Assembly (NCBI RefSeq): GCF_015694525.1
Contig: NZ_JADQDM010000015.1
Span: 53,530 to 117,529 of the forward strand
DNA: 64,000 bases
Direction: 5' to 3'
Source of the DNA: Hymenobacter ruricola
GTDB lineage: Bacteria; Bacteroidota; Bacteroidia; Cytophagales; Hymenobacteraceae
Part shown: piece after piece, positions 7,671 through 16,800 of the stretch
Layout of the letters: each line of letters opens with the position of its first letter
How positions within the stretch are numbered: position 1 is the stretch's first letter
Notes under the pieces: model-generated
What the model was told of the DNA's origin: nothing
Seen by the model: the letters and a program-made list of their open reading frames with translations, nothing else
The model's database searches: none
Translations under genes and position numbers: made by a program

Positions 7671-9500
7671 CTACAGCAGCTCGGTGCTGCGCTTCACGAA
7701 CTGGGTCAGCGCCTCGCCTTTCAGCAGGCCCTGGGCCAGAAGGGCCAGGTCGAAGGCTTGCTTGGCGATGGTTTCGCCGCCGTCGGCCAACACTTTTTGC
7801 GTCAGCGGGTGGTTGGCGTTCACCGTCACGTCGTACGACTCGGGGAAGGCGCCGAACATCTGCATGCCGCCTCCGCCGCCGGTGCGCTGCATGTCCTTCA
7901 TGCGGCGCATGAACTCGTTTTGGGTGATGACCACGGGCGCGTCCTGGGGCGAGAGGGCGGCTACTTTCACGTGCATGGCCGGGTTGGCAATGGCTGCGGT
8001 GAAGGCTTGTTCCAGCTTTTTGGTGTCGTCTTCGCTCAGCACGCTTTCGGTGGCATCGTCCTTTTCGATGAGCTTGCTCACCGTGTCGGCGTCCACGCGC
8101 TTGAAGCTGGTTTTTTCCAGCTTCTGCTCCAGCAGGCCCACGAAGTGCGGGTCGAGCACCTGGTCGAAGTTCAGCACGTCGTAGCCGCGCTCCTGGGCGG
8201 CGGCCACGAAGCTGTGCTGGGCCTCGGCGTCGTTGGTGTAGAGCACCACCGTGTTGTCGTTCTTGTCTTTCTGGTTGGCCTGCACGTGCTCGGTGTACTC
8301 GTTCAGGGTGAACAGCTTGCCGTCCACATTCTTGAGCAGCACGAAGTCCTTGGCCTTGTCGTAGAACTTGTCGTCCGACAGCATGCCGTACTTCACAAAC
8401 AGGCCGATGTCGCCCCACTTCTCCTCGTAGCCGGCGCGGTCCTGCTTGAACAGGCTGCTGAGGCGGTCGGCCACCTTCTTGGTGATGTAGGTGTTGATTT
8501 TCTTCACCGCCGCGTCGGCCTGCAGGAAGCTGCGGCTCACGTTCAGCGGGATGTCGGGCGAATCAATCACGCCGTGCAGCAGCATCAGGAACTCGGGCAC
8601 CACGTCCTTCACCTCGTCGGTGATGAACACCTGCCGCGAGTAGAGCTGAATCTTGTTGCGCTGGAACTGCAGCTCGTCCTTCACCTTCGGGAAGTATAGA
8701 ATACCCGTGAGGTTGAACGGGTAGTCCACGTTCAGGTGAATCCAGAACAGGGGCTCGTCCAGGCTCATGGGATAGAGCTCCTGGTAGAACTTCTTGTAGT
8801 CCTCGTCGGTCAGCTCGGAGGGCTGTTTGGTCCAGATGGGCGTGGTGTCGTTGATGAGTTGGCCCTCGAACTCAATCGGAATGGGCAGGAACTTGCAGTA
8901 CTTGGTGAGGATGGTGCGCAGGCGGGCCTCCTCCAGGAATTCGTCGGAATCTTCGGCCACGTGCAGCACCACGTCGGTACCGCGCTCGGCTTTGGCGTGC
9001 TCGCCTTCGGTTTCTTCGAGGGTGAACTCGGTGCTGCCGTCGCAAGTCCAGTGGGCCGTCAGGGTGTCGTCTTTGTACGACTTCGACCAGATTTCCACTT
9101 CCTTGGCCACCATGAAAGCCGAGTAGAAGCCCAGGCCAAACTGGCCGATAATCTGGTCTTTGGTGTTGGCGTCCTTCTCCTTGTACTGCTCCACAAACTC
9201 GGTGGCGCCGGAGAAGGCAATCTGGTTGATGTACTTCTTGATTTCCTCGGCCGTCATGCCCAGGCCGTGGTCGGAAATCGTGATTTTGCGGGCTTCTTTG
9301 TCCACGGTCACGCGCACTTTCAGCTCACCCAGCTCGCCCTGGTACTCGCCCAGCTGGGCCAGGCTTTTCAGCTTTTGGGTGGCGTCGACGGCGTTCGAGA
9401 CCAGTTCCCGCAGGAAAATCTCGTGGTCGGAATACAAGAACTTCTTGATAATGGGGAAGATGTTCTCGGTGTGGATGGAGATGGAGCCGGTTTCTTGCAT
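7671..9500 (-). CDS. htpG: Molecular chaperone HtpG (Hsp90)
   Basis: A 609-residue cytoplasmic ATP-dependent chaperone. The N-terminal GHKL ATPase domain starts with GSISIHTENIFPIIKKF and carries the ATP-lid motifs LRELVSNAVDA, ISDHGLGM and IGQFGLGFYSAF. The middle domain includes PLFWIHLNVDYPFNLTGILY and PLNVSRSFLQ, and the C-terminal dimerisation region ends near STELL. Length and order match bacterial Hsp90. The ATG at 9500 directly precedes the conserved start of the domain. It appears monocistronic, with a shared terminator at its 3' end. No heat-shock operator is recognised upstream. Confidence 0.96.
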   Translation of the reverse strand: MQETGSISIHTENIFPIIKKFLYSDHEIFLRELVSNAVDATQKLKSLAQLGEYQGELGELKVRVTVDKEARKITISDHGLGMTAEEIKKYINQIAFSGATEFVEQYKEKDANTKDQIIGQFGLGFYSAFMVAKEVEIWSKSYKDDTLTAHWTCDGSTEFTLEETEGEHAKAERGTDVVLHVAEDSDEFLEEARLRTILTKYCKFLPIPIEFEGQLINDTTPIWTKQPSELTDEDYKKFYQELYPMSLDEPLFWIHLNVDYPFNLTGILYFPKVKDELQFQRNKIQLYSRQVFITDEVKDVVPEFLMLLHGVIDSPDIPLNVSRSFLQADAAVKKINTYITKKVADRLSSLFKQDRAGYEEKWGDIGLFVKYGMLSDDKFYDKAKDFVLLKNVDGKLFTLNEYTEHVQANQKDKNDNTVVLYTNDAEAQHSFVAAAQERGYDVLNFDQVLDPHFVGLLEQKLEKTSFKRVDADTVSKLIEKDDATESVLSEDDTKKLEQAFTAAIANPAMHVKVAALSPQDAPVVITQNEFMRRMKDMQRTGGGGGMQMFGAFPESYDVTVNANHPLTQKVLADGGETIAKQAFDLALLAQGLLKGEALTQFVKRSTELL

Positions 9501-9635
9501 GATGGTTTGGATAGGAACGGTTGGTTGCGGACGAAATGGCCGGGCACGGGAGGCTTGGCTGCGTTCCGCACGGCATTCAAAGCTTGTTCCAAGCCGAAAC
9601 AGCCTGTCAGACTGACAGCGGGCCAGCTACTTCCG

Positions 9636-10145
9636 CTAGTATTCCGGAAAGAGTTGGAATGCGACCCGGGGCTCGCTCACGCCGCCGTGGGCGGGGCCGC
9701 GGCCGTGGGCGGCGTCCCACTCGGCCAGCAGGGCTGGCATCCGGCCCGAGTAGTCGCTGAGCCAGTGCAAGCCCGGCGTGGCGGTGGAGAAAAACTGGAT
9801 ATCGAACCTGATGAAGGGACGAAATAATGCAATCAGCGAGTCGATGGCCAATTGGTTGTGCACGCGGCGGCGATGAATGGCCAGCACCACGCGCTCCAGG
9901 GGCAGCTTCACGAGAATCGGCATCCAGCTCACGCCCAGCCACACCTGGTCGTACACCGAAATATCCGGAAACGTGTTCATTTCCAGCAGCATGTTGCGCA
10001 CGCCGTGCTGGTTCACCAACTGCAAAAGCTGTTCGGCGCTGCTGCGGAACGAGCGCATGTCCTCGCCCGCCGCCCATTCCACGCGCAACAAGCTCAAGGC
10101 TTCGTCGTACTGAAGGGAGAGGTCGGGAATTGTGGTAATTATCAC
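9636..10145 (-). CDS. Uncharacterised small protein, possible STAS/SpoIIAA-like fold
   Basis: A protein of up to 169 residues that was not matched to a named family. The order of predicted elements (LLRVEW strand, a helix over FRSSAEQLLQLV, a NMLLEM strand, an amphipathic helix, a RVVLAI strand, then FDIQFFSTATPGLHWL) resembles the alpha/beta arrangement of STAS or SpoIIAA-like proteins, which are often single-copy signalling or anti-anti-sigma adaptors. The start is uncertain. A GTG at 10145 opens the conserved part but overlaps a TATTTTTG promoter box, so translation may begin later. The frame stays open upstream to 10307, but that part reads through the divergent intergenic space. It is divergent from the gene at 10287. 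Confidence 0.6.
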   Translation of the reverse strand: MIITTIPDLSLQYDEALSLLRVEWAAGEDMRSFRSSAEQLLQLVNQHGVRNMLLEMNTFPDISVYDQVWLGVSWMPILVKLPLERVVLAIHRRRVHNQLAIDSLIALFRPFIRFDIQFFSTATPGLHWLSDYSGRMPALLAEWDAAHGRGPAHGGVSEPRVAFQLFPEY

Positions 10146-10152
10146 AAAAATA
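10145..10152 (-). promoter_or_regulatory. Bacteroidota -7 promoter box (TATTTTTG)
   Basis: An exact TAnnTTTG match on the minus strand, overlapping the first possible start codon of the STAS-like gene. If it is used, transcription starts near 10140, inside the longest reading frame. Confidence 0.4.
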
Positions 10153-10274
10153 CAGGTATCAACCGGCCCGTCGTCAGGGCCCGAAAGGTTACGTAAGAAC
10201 CGTCCTTTCCGGATTGCCGGATTCCGGCTCTGAAGCAACTTTTTTATTGGGGGGCAGCTTTTGCTGTTTCCGCC

Positions 10275-10282
10275 CATCTTTG
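10275..10282 (+). promoter_or_regulatory. Near-consensus -7 box (CATCTTTG) four bases before a GTG start
   Basis: Matches TAnnTTTG at all but the first base. It is followed by four bases and then the GTG at 10287, the same spacing seen at 26088 and 30300. Confidence 0.35.
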
Positions 10283-10286
10283 CACC

Positions 10287-10631
10287 GTGCAAGCCCTGCG
10301 TTCCCACTTAGCCCTGTTGCTGTTGCTGTGTCTGACCCGGACCCTGCTGCCGGAGGCGTGGATTCTGGCCTTGCACCCGCACGAACACACCACCGACGAA
10401 CCGGCCCACGAGCTGGCGTTTCGGCACAAGGGCAAGGCCGTCATCAGCAAACAGCACAAGCATTGCCCGGTCGAAGAGCTCTACAACGTGCCTTTTCTGC
10501 CCAGCGCGCCCGTGCTGACCCCGTTGCCGGTTGCCCGGCCGTGCTTTGCCACCGCGCCCGTGCCCACCGTGGCCACGGCGCCCTGGATAGCCCAGCAGCC
10601 GGCTCAGCTCCGCGGGCCGCCCGCTGCCTAA
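10287..10631 (+). CDS. Small secreted His/Cys-containing protein upstream of a TonB receptor
   Basis: A 114-residue protein with GTG start and a hydrophobic signal segment (residues 5-20, HLALLLLLCLTRTLLPEAW). The mature part contains a histidine and cysteine motif, KQHKHCPVEELYN, plus HPHEHTTDEPAHE, which could bind a metal ion. Small proteins of this layout, with an H/C cluster followed by a Pro/Ala-rich tail, are frequently found just upstream of TonB-dependent receptors in Bacteroidota. Here the receptor starts 112 bases downstream on the same strand, so the pair probably works together in metal or metallophore uptake (inference). No named family is claimed. Confidence 0.65.
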   Translation: MQALRSHLALLLLLCLTRTLLPEAWILALHPHEHTTDEPAHELAFRHKGKAVISKQHKHCPVEELYNVPFLPSAPVLTPLPVARPCFATAPVPTVATAPWIAQQPAQLRGPPAA

Positions 10632-10743
10632 GCGGCACCCAGCTTCTGTTGATTTTTAAGCTACGCCCTGCCCCGACTGCGCCGCGGTCTGGGGGCCGGC
10701 GCCTGCGCTTATGCCGCCTTGGCGCGGCCCTCACTTTTGTTTC

Positions 10744-13266
10744 ATGTTTGCTTTCGTATCGAAACCTGATTTTCTAAAAATCCGCCCCACTGCGTTCACA
10801 GTGTTGGGCTTACTGAGCGGCTCCATTGTGCCGGCCACCGCCCAGACTGGCCAGAATGCCCCCGCTCCGGCCGCTGCGGCCACCCGCGGCCGCGCGGCCG
10901 CGCCGCCCCTGACGGGCCGCGTGGTAGATGCCGCCAGCGGCGAAGCCCTGCCGGGCTCCACCGTTTTGTTTGACGACCTCAAGCAGGGCGCCGCCACCGG
11001 GCCCGATGGCAGCTTCAGCTTCGCCAGCCTGCCCCGCGGGCGCTTCACGCTGCAGGTGCGCTCGCTGGGCTACAACACCGTGACGCAAACCGTGGACACG
11101 GGCAGCGGCCAGCCGCTGGAAATAAAGCTAACGGCGGCGGCCACCGAAATCGGCCAGGTGGTGGTCACGGGCGTGTCGCAGGCCACGCAGTTGCGGCGCT
11201 CGCCGGTGCCCACGGCCGTGGTCGACCGCACACGGCTCAACCAAACCGCCGGCGCTAACCTCATCGATGCCATTGCCCACACGCCGGGCGTGGCCCAGAT
11301 TACAACTGGTGCGGCCATCAGCAAGCCCGTGGTGCGCGGGCTGGGCTACAACCGCGTGGTGACCCTCAACAACGGCGCCCGGCAGGAGGGCCAGCAGTGG
11401 GGCGATGAGCACGGCGTGGAGATTGACGAGTTCAGCGTGGACCGGGCCGAGATTATTAAGGGGCCGGGCTCGCTGCTGTACGGGTCCGACGCCATGGCGG
11501 GCGTCATCAATTTCGTGGCGCCCGACCCGGTGGCGGAGGGACGCATCACGGGGACGGCCACGGCCAGCTACCAGACCAACAACCGCCAGCAGGGCTACTC
11601 GCTGCTGAACGCGGGCAACCTCAACGGCGTGAACTGGCTGGTGCGCGGCACCCGCAAGGTGGCCGGCGACTACCAGAACCGCTACGACGGCCGGGTGTAC
11701 AACTCCGGCTTTAATGAATGGGACGCCAACGGCTACGTGGGCGTGAACAAAAGCTGGGGCTATTCGCACCTCACCTTCAGCAGCTTCAACCAGCGGCTGG
11801 GGCTGACGGAAGGCGCCCGCGACGAAGCCGGCCGCTTCACCAAGGACGTGCCCGCCGGCCAGGACCGGGCCGGGGCCGACAGCACCGCCGCCGTGCCCGT
11901 GACCGACGCCGACCTGCGCGGCTACGGCCTGGCCGTGCCCCAGCAGCAAATCAACCACCTGCGCATTGGGACGGATAACAACTTCATTCTGGGCGAAAAC
12001 GGAGCCCGGCTCACGCTGCAGGTGAGCTACCAGCAAAACCTGCGGCGCGAGTACGGCAACGTGTTCGACCCCGCCGAAACGTCGCTCTACTTCCAGCTGC
12101 GCACCGTGGACTACTCGCTGCGCTATTTCCTGCCCGAAAAAAATGGCTGGAACTTGACCCTGGGCACCAGCGGCCTGCACCAGCAAAACCGCAACCTCGG
12201 CGTAGAATTTCTGATTCCGGCTTACCGCACCAACGAGGCCGGCGTGTTTGGCGTGGCCAAAAAGACCATCGGCAACCTCGACCTCAGCGGCGGGCTGCGC
12301 TACGACGTGCGCCAGATTTCGGCCGACCGGCTGTTGCTCGACGGCAACGAGCGGCCCAGCGCCGACCCCACGGCCGAAACCAAGTTTCCGGGCTTCGAGA
12401 GCACCTTCCGCAACTACAGCGGCAGCGTGGGCGCGGCCTACAACGTGAACGAGCGGCTGACGGTGAAGGCCAACCTGGCGCGCGGCTTCCGGGCACCCAA
12501 CATTGCCGAGCTGGGCTCGAACGGCCGGCACGAGGGCACCATTCGCTACGAAATCGGCAACGACAACCTGGCGGCCGAAACCAGCCTGCAGGTGGACGCC
12601 GGCGTGAGCTACGTGACCGACCACGTGCGCTTCAGCGTCGATGCGTTTGAAAACAGCATCAGCAACTACATTTTCACGCGGCGCCTGCTCACGGCCAGCG
12701 GCGCCGACTCGCTGCGCGACGACACCGGCGCTTATCAGTACGCGCAGGGCCAGGCCCGGCTCTACGGCGGCGAGGTCAGCCTCGACTTTCACCCCCACCC
12801 GCTTGACTGGCTGCATTTTGAGAACTCCTTTTCGATGGTGCGCGCCCGGCAGCTGAACGTGGCAGCCGACCAGCAGTACCTGCCCTTCATTCCGGCCGAC
12901 CGGCTGCAGTCGGAGCTGCGGGCCAACTTCCGCCGCCAGGGCAAGCGCCTCGCCAACCCCTACGCGCGCCTGCAGATGGAGCACACCTTCGCCCAGAACC
13001 GCTATTTCTCGGCCTTCGACACCGAGACGGCCACGCCGGGCTACACCTTGTTCAACGCCGGGCTGGGCACCGACGTGGCCAACGCGCAGGGTCACACGCT
13101 CTTCTCGCTCTTCATCACAGCCAACAACCTGTTCGACGTGGGCTACCAAAGCCACCTCAGCCGCCTGAAATACGCCGACTTCAATGCCGCGAACGGGCGC
13201 TACGGCGTGTTCAACCAGGGCCGCAACGTGAGCGTGCGGCTGGTGGTGCCGCTGGCGTTTAAGTAA
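10744..13266 (+). CDS. TonB-dependent receptor with N-terminal carboxypeptidase-like domain
   Basis: An 840-residue outer-membrane receptor. After the signal segment (ending near ATAQ, residue 34) comes a carboxypeptidase-regulatory-like domain (LTGRVVDAASGEALPGSTV, residues about 55-130). The plug domain follows from about 140, containing VVVTGVSQATQLRRSPVPTA and LLYGSDAMAGVINF, and then a 22-strand-type barrel ending NVSVRLVVPLAFK. It imports a chelated metal or other large ligand using TonB energy. The ATG at 10744 is preferred to one 33 bases upstream because it opens the signal segment. The His/Cys-rich small protein upstream points to a metal substrate, which cannot be named from sequence. 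Confidence 0.92.
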   Translation: MFAFVSKPDFLKIRPTAFTVLGLLSGSIVPATAQTGQNAPAPAAAATRGRAAAPPLTGRVVDAASGEALPGSTVLFDDLKQGAATGPDGSFSFASLPRGRFTLQVRSLGYNTVTQTVDTGSGQPLEIKLTAAATEIGQVVVTGVSQATQLRRSPVPTAVVDRTRLNQTAGANLIDAIAHTPGVAQITTGAAISKPVVRGLGYNRVVTLNNGARQEGQQWGDEHGVEIDEFSVDRAEIIKGPGSLLYGSDAMAGVINFVAPDPVAEGRITGTATASYQTNNRQQGYSLLNAGNLNGVNWLVRGTRKVAGDYQNRYDGRVYNSGFNEWDANGYVGVNKSWGYSHLTFSSFNQRLGLTEGARDEAGRFTKDVPAGQDRAGADSTAAVPVTDADLRGYGLAVPQQQINHLRIGTDNNFILGENGARLTLQVSYQQNLRREYGNVFDPAETSLYFQLRTVDYSLRYFLPEKNGWNLTLGTSGLHQQNRNLGVEFLIPAYRTNEAGVFGVAKKTIGNLDLSGGLRYDVRQISADRLLLDGNERPSADPTAETKFPGFESTFRNYSGSVGAAYNVNERLTVKANLARGFRAPNIAELGSNGRHEGTIRYEIGNDNLAAETSLQVDAGVSYVTDHVRFSVDAFENSISNYIFTRRLLTASGADSLRDDTGAYQYAQGQARLYGGEVSLDFHPHPLDWLHFENSFSMVRARQLNVAADQQYLPFIPADRLQSELRANFRRQGKRLANPYARLQMEHTFAQNRYFSAFDTETATPGYTLFNAGLGTDVANAQGHTLFSLFITANNLFDVGYQSHLSRLKYADFNAANGRYGVFNQGRNVSVRLVVPLAFK

Positions 13267-13323
13267 GCCGCTGATGCAGTCATACCTTGTGCCTTCTGCT
13301 CTTGCTGTTTCAGGCCTGCATCT

Positions 13324-15678
13324 ATGTCCACCGCTAACTATTTGATTGCCGCACTCAGCTGGCTTCTGCTCTTGCCGGTTGCGAGCTGTGGGCAGACGAA
13401 AGCGCCCGTGGCGGCTGGGCCCGCCGTAGCCCGCGCCAACTTACCGGCGCCCAAGCTGGCGGTCGACGTTTTTGGGCCGGCCACGCCTTCTTTTGCCCGG
13501 CAGTTGGCGGACGGGTCGCGGTTGTTTTTAGGCGTCAATCGGGCTGACAACCACAACGTGCCGGGCCTGGCCCGCTACCGGCCGGATGGCCTTCTGGACA
13601 CGGCCTTTTGTCGCCGGGTAGCCCAAGTGGTGCCCCATTGCTACAAGGTGTTGGAGGCCAAGGATGGCAAGCTGTGGGTGCACGGCTCGGGGTCGGCCAG
13701 TTTTGGCGCTTTCGACCCGCCTTACATTGTCCGCCTCAACGTGGATGGCACGGCGGACGGCAGCTTCCCGAAAGTATTGTGCAGCGGGTTCAACGCCTGG
13801 TGCATGCTGCCGGACGGGCGCTTGCTGCTGGGTGGGCAATACCTGACTTTGGGCCAGCCGCAACAGCTGCAAGGGTACCTGGCCTGCCTGCGCCCCGATG
13901 GCACCCTCGACGCCGACTTTATGGCGGCCGCCGGAAACGAGCAAGGGGGTGTTTCGGCGTTGGCCTGCCAGCGCGACGGCCGCATTCTGGTGGCTGGCCA
14001 GGGACTGCGGCCGAAGGGCCAGCCAGCGGCGGTGTGTTCGCTGCTGCGCCTCACCAGCAGCGGCCAGCCCGACCCCGGCTTCCAAGTGCTGCCGCATGGC
14101 TCCCAGCCCTTGATGGCCCTCGCGGTTCAAGCCGACGATAAGCTGCTGGTGTTGCTCGGGCGCGGCGTGGGCACGTTGCTGCGGCTGCTTCCCAACGGTG
14201 CCCCCGACCCCACGTTTATTTTGCGCCTGCGCCAGCCGTTCCACATCATCAACGGCCAGCCGCCGCTGCTGGCCCTTTCCGATGGCCGCATCCTGTTTCC
14301 CGGTCACGTTTCTGAGAAGCCTCCCACCACCGGCGCGCCTTGGCGCAGCCTGCTGTGCGTGTCGGCCATCGGAGTAGAAGACACCACCTTTCGGTACCGG
14401 GCGCAGCCGAGCTGGGTGTGGTCGCTGCAGGAGCTTCCCGGCGGGCAAGTGCTGGCCGCTACCAGCTTGGTTTGCTACCCTACGGTGCCAGCAGCCCGGC
14501 TGGCACCCACCGCGGTGGTGGTGCTGCAGCCGGATGGCGCCCCGCTCGCCGGCCAGGTGCCGCCGCTACTGGGGCAGCCGGCCAGCGTCGATGCCCTGGC
14601 GGTGCAGCCCGATGGCCGGCTGCTGCTGGGCGGCGGCTTCACCGGGGTAGGCAACACGCCCGCCCGGGGTCTGGCCCGCCTGAACCTCGATGGCACTCCG
14701 GACACGGCGTTTGCCCGCCGCTGCCCAACCGATGGCTTTGTCTGGCGCATTGCCGTGGAAGCCAACGGGCGCATTCTGGTGGCGGGCACCTTCGGGCGAA
14801 TCGGGAATTTGCGCCAGCCCACGCTGGCCCGCCTCCTGCCCGATGGCCGGCCCGATTCGACCTTCCGGCCGCCGCTGGCCCCCTGGACCGAGACCGGCAG
14901 CGTAACCCTACAGGGAATTGGGGTGCAGGCCGACGGCAAGGTATTGATTAGCGGGCACCTTCAACTGACCACTGGCAAGCAGCACAAACTCCTGCGCCTC
15001 ACGACTGCGGGCCAGCCCGATGCCACTTTTCAGCCGCCGGGCACTTCGGAAGAGGCTGGCCCGCTGCTGGTGCAGCCCGATGGCAAAATCCTGGTTGCCA
15101 GCTCGCCGGTATTGCTGCGTCGGCTACTGCCTGGCGGGGCAATTGACCCCGACTTTGCCGTTATCCGTCATTCGGGCATTGTCACCGCCCTGGTCCAATG
15201 CCCCGATGGCCGCCTGTTGGTGGGCGGCAGTTTCCAGGCCGGCGGCTTCAGCGGTGTTCCGTCCTTGAAAACCCTGGCCCGCTTGCTGCCGAATGGCAGT
15301 GCCGACCCTGATTTTCATCCTCTTATGTTCAGTTTTAGCTATGTAAACGGCTTGGGCATTGGGCCGGATGGCCGCATTTTGGTGGGCGGCAGTGGCAACC
15401 CGGAATACCAGGACCACCGGCCCCCGCCCTACTTCAAGCTGCTGCGCTTGCTAAACCAAGGACCGCCAGACCCCACCTTTAACCCGCGCTCCGGACCCAA
15501 CGGGGAAGTGAATGCCTTGGTGGTTTGCCCCAATGGCACGGCTTTCATTGGCGGCGGCTTCGCTTCGTTTGATGAAAAGCCGCACTTCGGGCTGGGCCGG
15601 CTTCCAGCTCCGCCTCCCGTGGGAACCGGGCAAGGCGCCAACCGTCCCAAAGCACCACTCAAGAGCGGAAAGAAATAG
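13324..15678 (+). CDS. Delta-60 repeat beta-propeller lipoprotein
   Basis: A 784-residue protein with a lipoprotein signal (LLLLPVASC, lipid Cys at residue 23). The rest consists almost entirely of delta-60 repeats, each a blade of about 55 residues following the pattern VQPDGRLLLGGGFTGVGN then LARLNLDGTPDTAF. At least ten such repeats can be counted by the recurring xPDG(R/K)hLVxG and xGxxDxxF phrases. The family forms beta-propellers on surface or envelope proteins of Bacteroidota, Myxococcota and others, without known enzymatic activity. The repeats are well diverged and there is no T9SS sorting domain; anchoring would be through the N-terminal lipid. It is an isolated gene, 57 bases after the TonB receptor. 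Confidence 0.88.
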   Translation: MSTANYLIAALSWLLLLPVASCGQTKAPVAAGPAVARANLPAPKLAVDVFGPATPSFARQLADGSRLFLGVNRADNHNVPGLARYRPDGLLDTAFCRRVAQVVPHCYKVLEAKDGKLWVHGSGSASFGAFDPPYIVRLNVDGTADGSFPKVLCSGFNAWCMLPDGRLLLGGQYLTLGQPQQLQGYLACLRPDGTLDADFMAAAGNEQGGVSALACQRDGRILVAGQGLRPKGQPAAVCSLLRLTSSGQPDPGFQVLPHGSQPLMALAVQADDKLLVLLGRGVGTLLRLLPNGAPDPTFILRLRQPFHIINGQPPLLALSDGRILFPGHVSEKPPTTGAPWRSLLCVSAIGVEDTTFRYRAQPSWVWSLQELPGGQVLAATSLVCYPTVPAARLAPTAVVVLQPDGAPLAGQVPPLLGQPASVDALAVQPDGRLLLGGGFTGVGNTPARGLARLNLDGTPDTAFARRCPTDGFVWRIAVEANGRILVAGTFGRIGNLRQPTLARLLPDGRPDSTFRPPLAPWTETGSVTLQGIGVQADGKVLISGHLQLTTGKQHKLLRLTTAGQPDATFQPPGTSEEAGPLLVQPDGKILVASSPVLLRRLLPGGAIDPDFAVIRHSGIVTALVQCPDGRLLVGGSFQAGGFSGVPSLKTLARLLPNGSADPDFHPLMFSFSYVNGLGIGPDGRILVGGSGNPEYQDHRPPPYFKLLRLLNQGPPDPTFNPRSGPNGEVNALVVCPNGTAFIGGGFASFDEKPHFGLGRLPAPPPVGTGQGANRPKAPLKSGKK

Positions 15679-15837
15679 GAGGAGAAAAGCAGCCGCTTAT
15701 CGATAGTGGCAAGTCCCACTCGTCCAGAATGCCCATTTGTTGAGAATACGCGCCCGGTCATTAGATAAGAAGCTTTTTCAATTGCGGCGGTGATAGTTGG
15801 GCGGAAAATGGATTAATTAGATACAACACCTTCTGCT

Positions 15838-16413
15838 ATGGTTTTCTCGCCCCACCTCCTTTCCGCCGCCACGCTCCGCGCCGCCTTGCTCGCCAACCGC
15901 GAGCAGGCCCTGACCCGGCTCTACCGCCAGACCTTTCCCGCGGTGCGCCGCCACGTGAGTCGCCACGGTGGCTCGGCCGAGGACGCCCAGGATATTTTCC
16001 ACGACGCGCTGGTGATTTTATACGAGCACGCCGTGGGCGAGACGCTGGCGCTCACCGCCGCGCCCGGCACCTACTTGGTGAGCATTGCCCGCAACCTGTG
16101 GCGGCACGAGCAGCGCCGCCGCGCCCGTCTCCCGCAAGACGCCCTGCCCGACGACCCCGGCCTGCTCGCCGCCGAAGCCGCACCCGCGCCGGAGGAAACC
16201 GGTTTCGCCGTGCTCGACTACGTGGAGCGGCTGGGGGCCAAATGCAAGAGCGTGCTGCTGGCCTTCTACTACTTTCAGCAGCCGCTGACGCAAATAGCCG
16301 AGGCCAATGGCTACCGCTCGGTGCGCTCGGCCACGGTGCAGAAGTTCAAGTGCCTGGAGCGGCTGCGGCAGGCGGTGCGGGCCGTGTTTTCCACCGAAAC
16401 CACCGAGTACTAA
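15838..16413 (+). CDS. ECF-type RNA polymerase sigma-70 factor
   Basis: A 191-residue sigma factor. Region 2 lies at residues about 22-90 (LTRLYRQTFPAVRRHV, then DAQDIFHDALVILYEHA and YLVSIARNLWRHEQRR). Region 4 is at about 125-185, with KSVLLAFYYFQQPLTQIAEANGY as the helix-turn-helix segment. It would redirect RNA polymerase to a dedicated regulon, usually under an anti-sigma factor. The stop TAA overlaps the ATG of the following 88-residue gene by one base (TAATG), so the two are translationally coupled, and that product is the natural candidate for its regulator. No FecR-like anti-sigma or SusC/D pair is adjacent. Confidence 0.9.
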   Translation: MVFSPHLLSAATLRAALLANREQALTRLYRQTFPAVRRHVSRHGGSAEDAQDIFHDALVILYEHAVGETLALTAAPGTYLVSIARNLWRHEQRRRARLPQDALPDDPGLLAAEAAPAPEETGFAVLDYVERLGAKCKSVLLAFYYFQQPLTQIAEANGYRSVRSATVQKFKCLERLRQAVRAVFSTETTEY

Positions 16414-16679
16414 TGCGTCCCGAACTCGAACGCCTGCGCCTGATTGAGCAGCAGTTGCAGGGTGGCCCGGCAGCCCTTCCGGCCGATGAGTGGAACCTGC
16501 GCCTGCTGCTGGATGGCGAGCTGCAGGCCGATGCCGCGGCCCAGCAGCAGCTCTACCAGGGCCTGCGCCTGGCCGGCCGGCGCCAGCTGCGGCAGGAGCT
16601 GGTCGAAATTCATACCCGGCTCTACGGCCCGCCGGCCAGCCCCTGGGCGCGGCTGTGGCAGCGAATGAAGCCGTGGTAA
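16413..16679 (+). CDS. Small cytoplasmic protein coupled to the ECF sigma factor
   Basis: An 88-residue protein with no recognised family. It is rich in Leu, Gln and Arg and is predicted to be helical (LERLRLIEQQLQGG, then EWNLRLLLDGELQADAAAQQQLYQGL). It has no transmembrane segment and no zinc motif, so it does not resemble the usual membrane anti-sigma factor. The phrase LLLDGELQADAAAQ..L is reminiscent of the short N-terminal helix bundle of anti-sigma proteins, but this is weak. Start ATG at 16413 overlaps the sigma stop codon by one base, which argues strongly that it is a real, coupled gene and that it controls or assists the sigma factor (inference). Confidence 0.7.
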   Translation: MRPELERLRLIEQQLQGGPAALPADEWNLRLLLDGELQADAAAQQQLYQGLRLAGRRQLRQELVEIHTRLYGPPASPWARLWQRMKPW

Positions 16680-16728
16680 GAGCTTCCTAGCAAAGTCTTC
16701 TTTATAACAAACACTCCGTCCGGGTTCG

Positions 16729-16759
16729 TCCGAGCCTTCGCCTTTTGGGCGAAGCGGAC
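16729..16759 (+). promoter_or_regulatory. Hairpin in the clpP leader
   Basis: The stem gtccg-a-gccttcgcc / gggcgaagc-ggac folds with a short T-rich loop 42 bases before the preferred clpP start. It could be a leader structure or the end of the sigma operon; it has no T-run, so it is a poor terminator. Confidence 0.4.
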
Positions 16760-16800
16760 GCGCTATGCCCATTTTCTCGCTTCCCAACCAATCCATTCCA

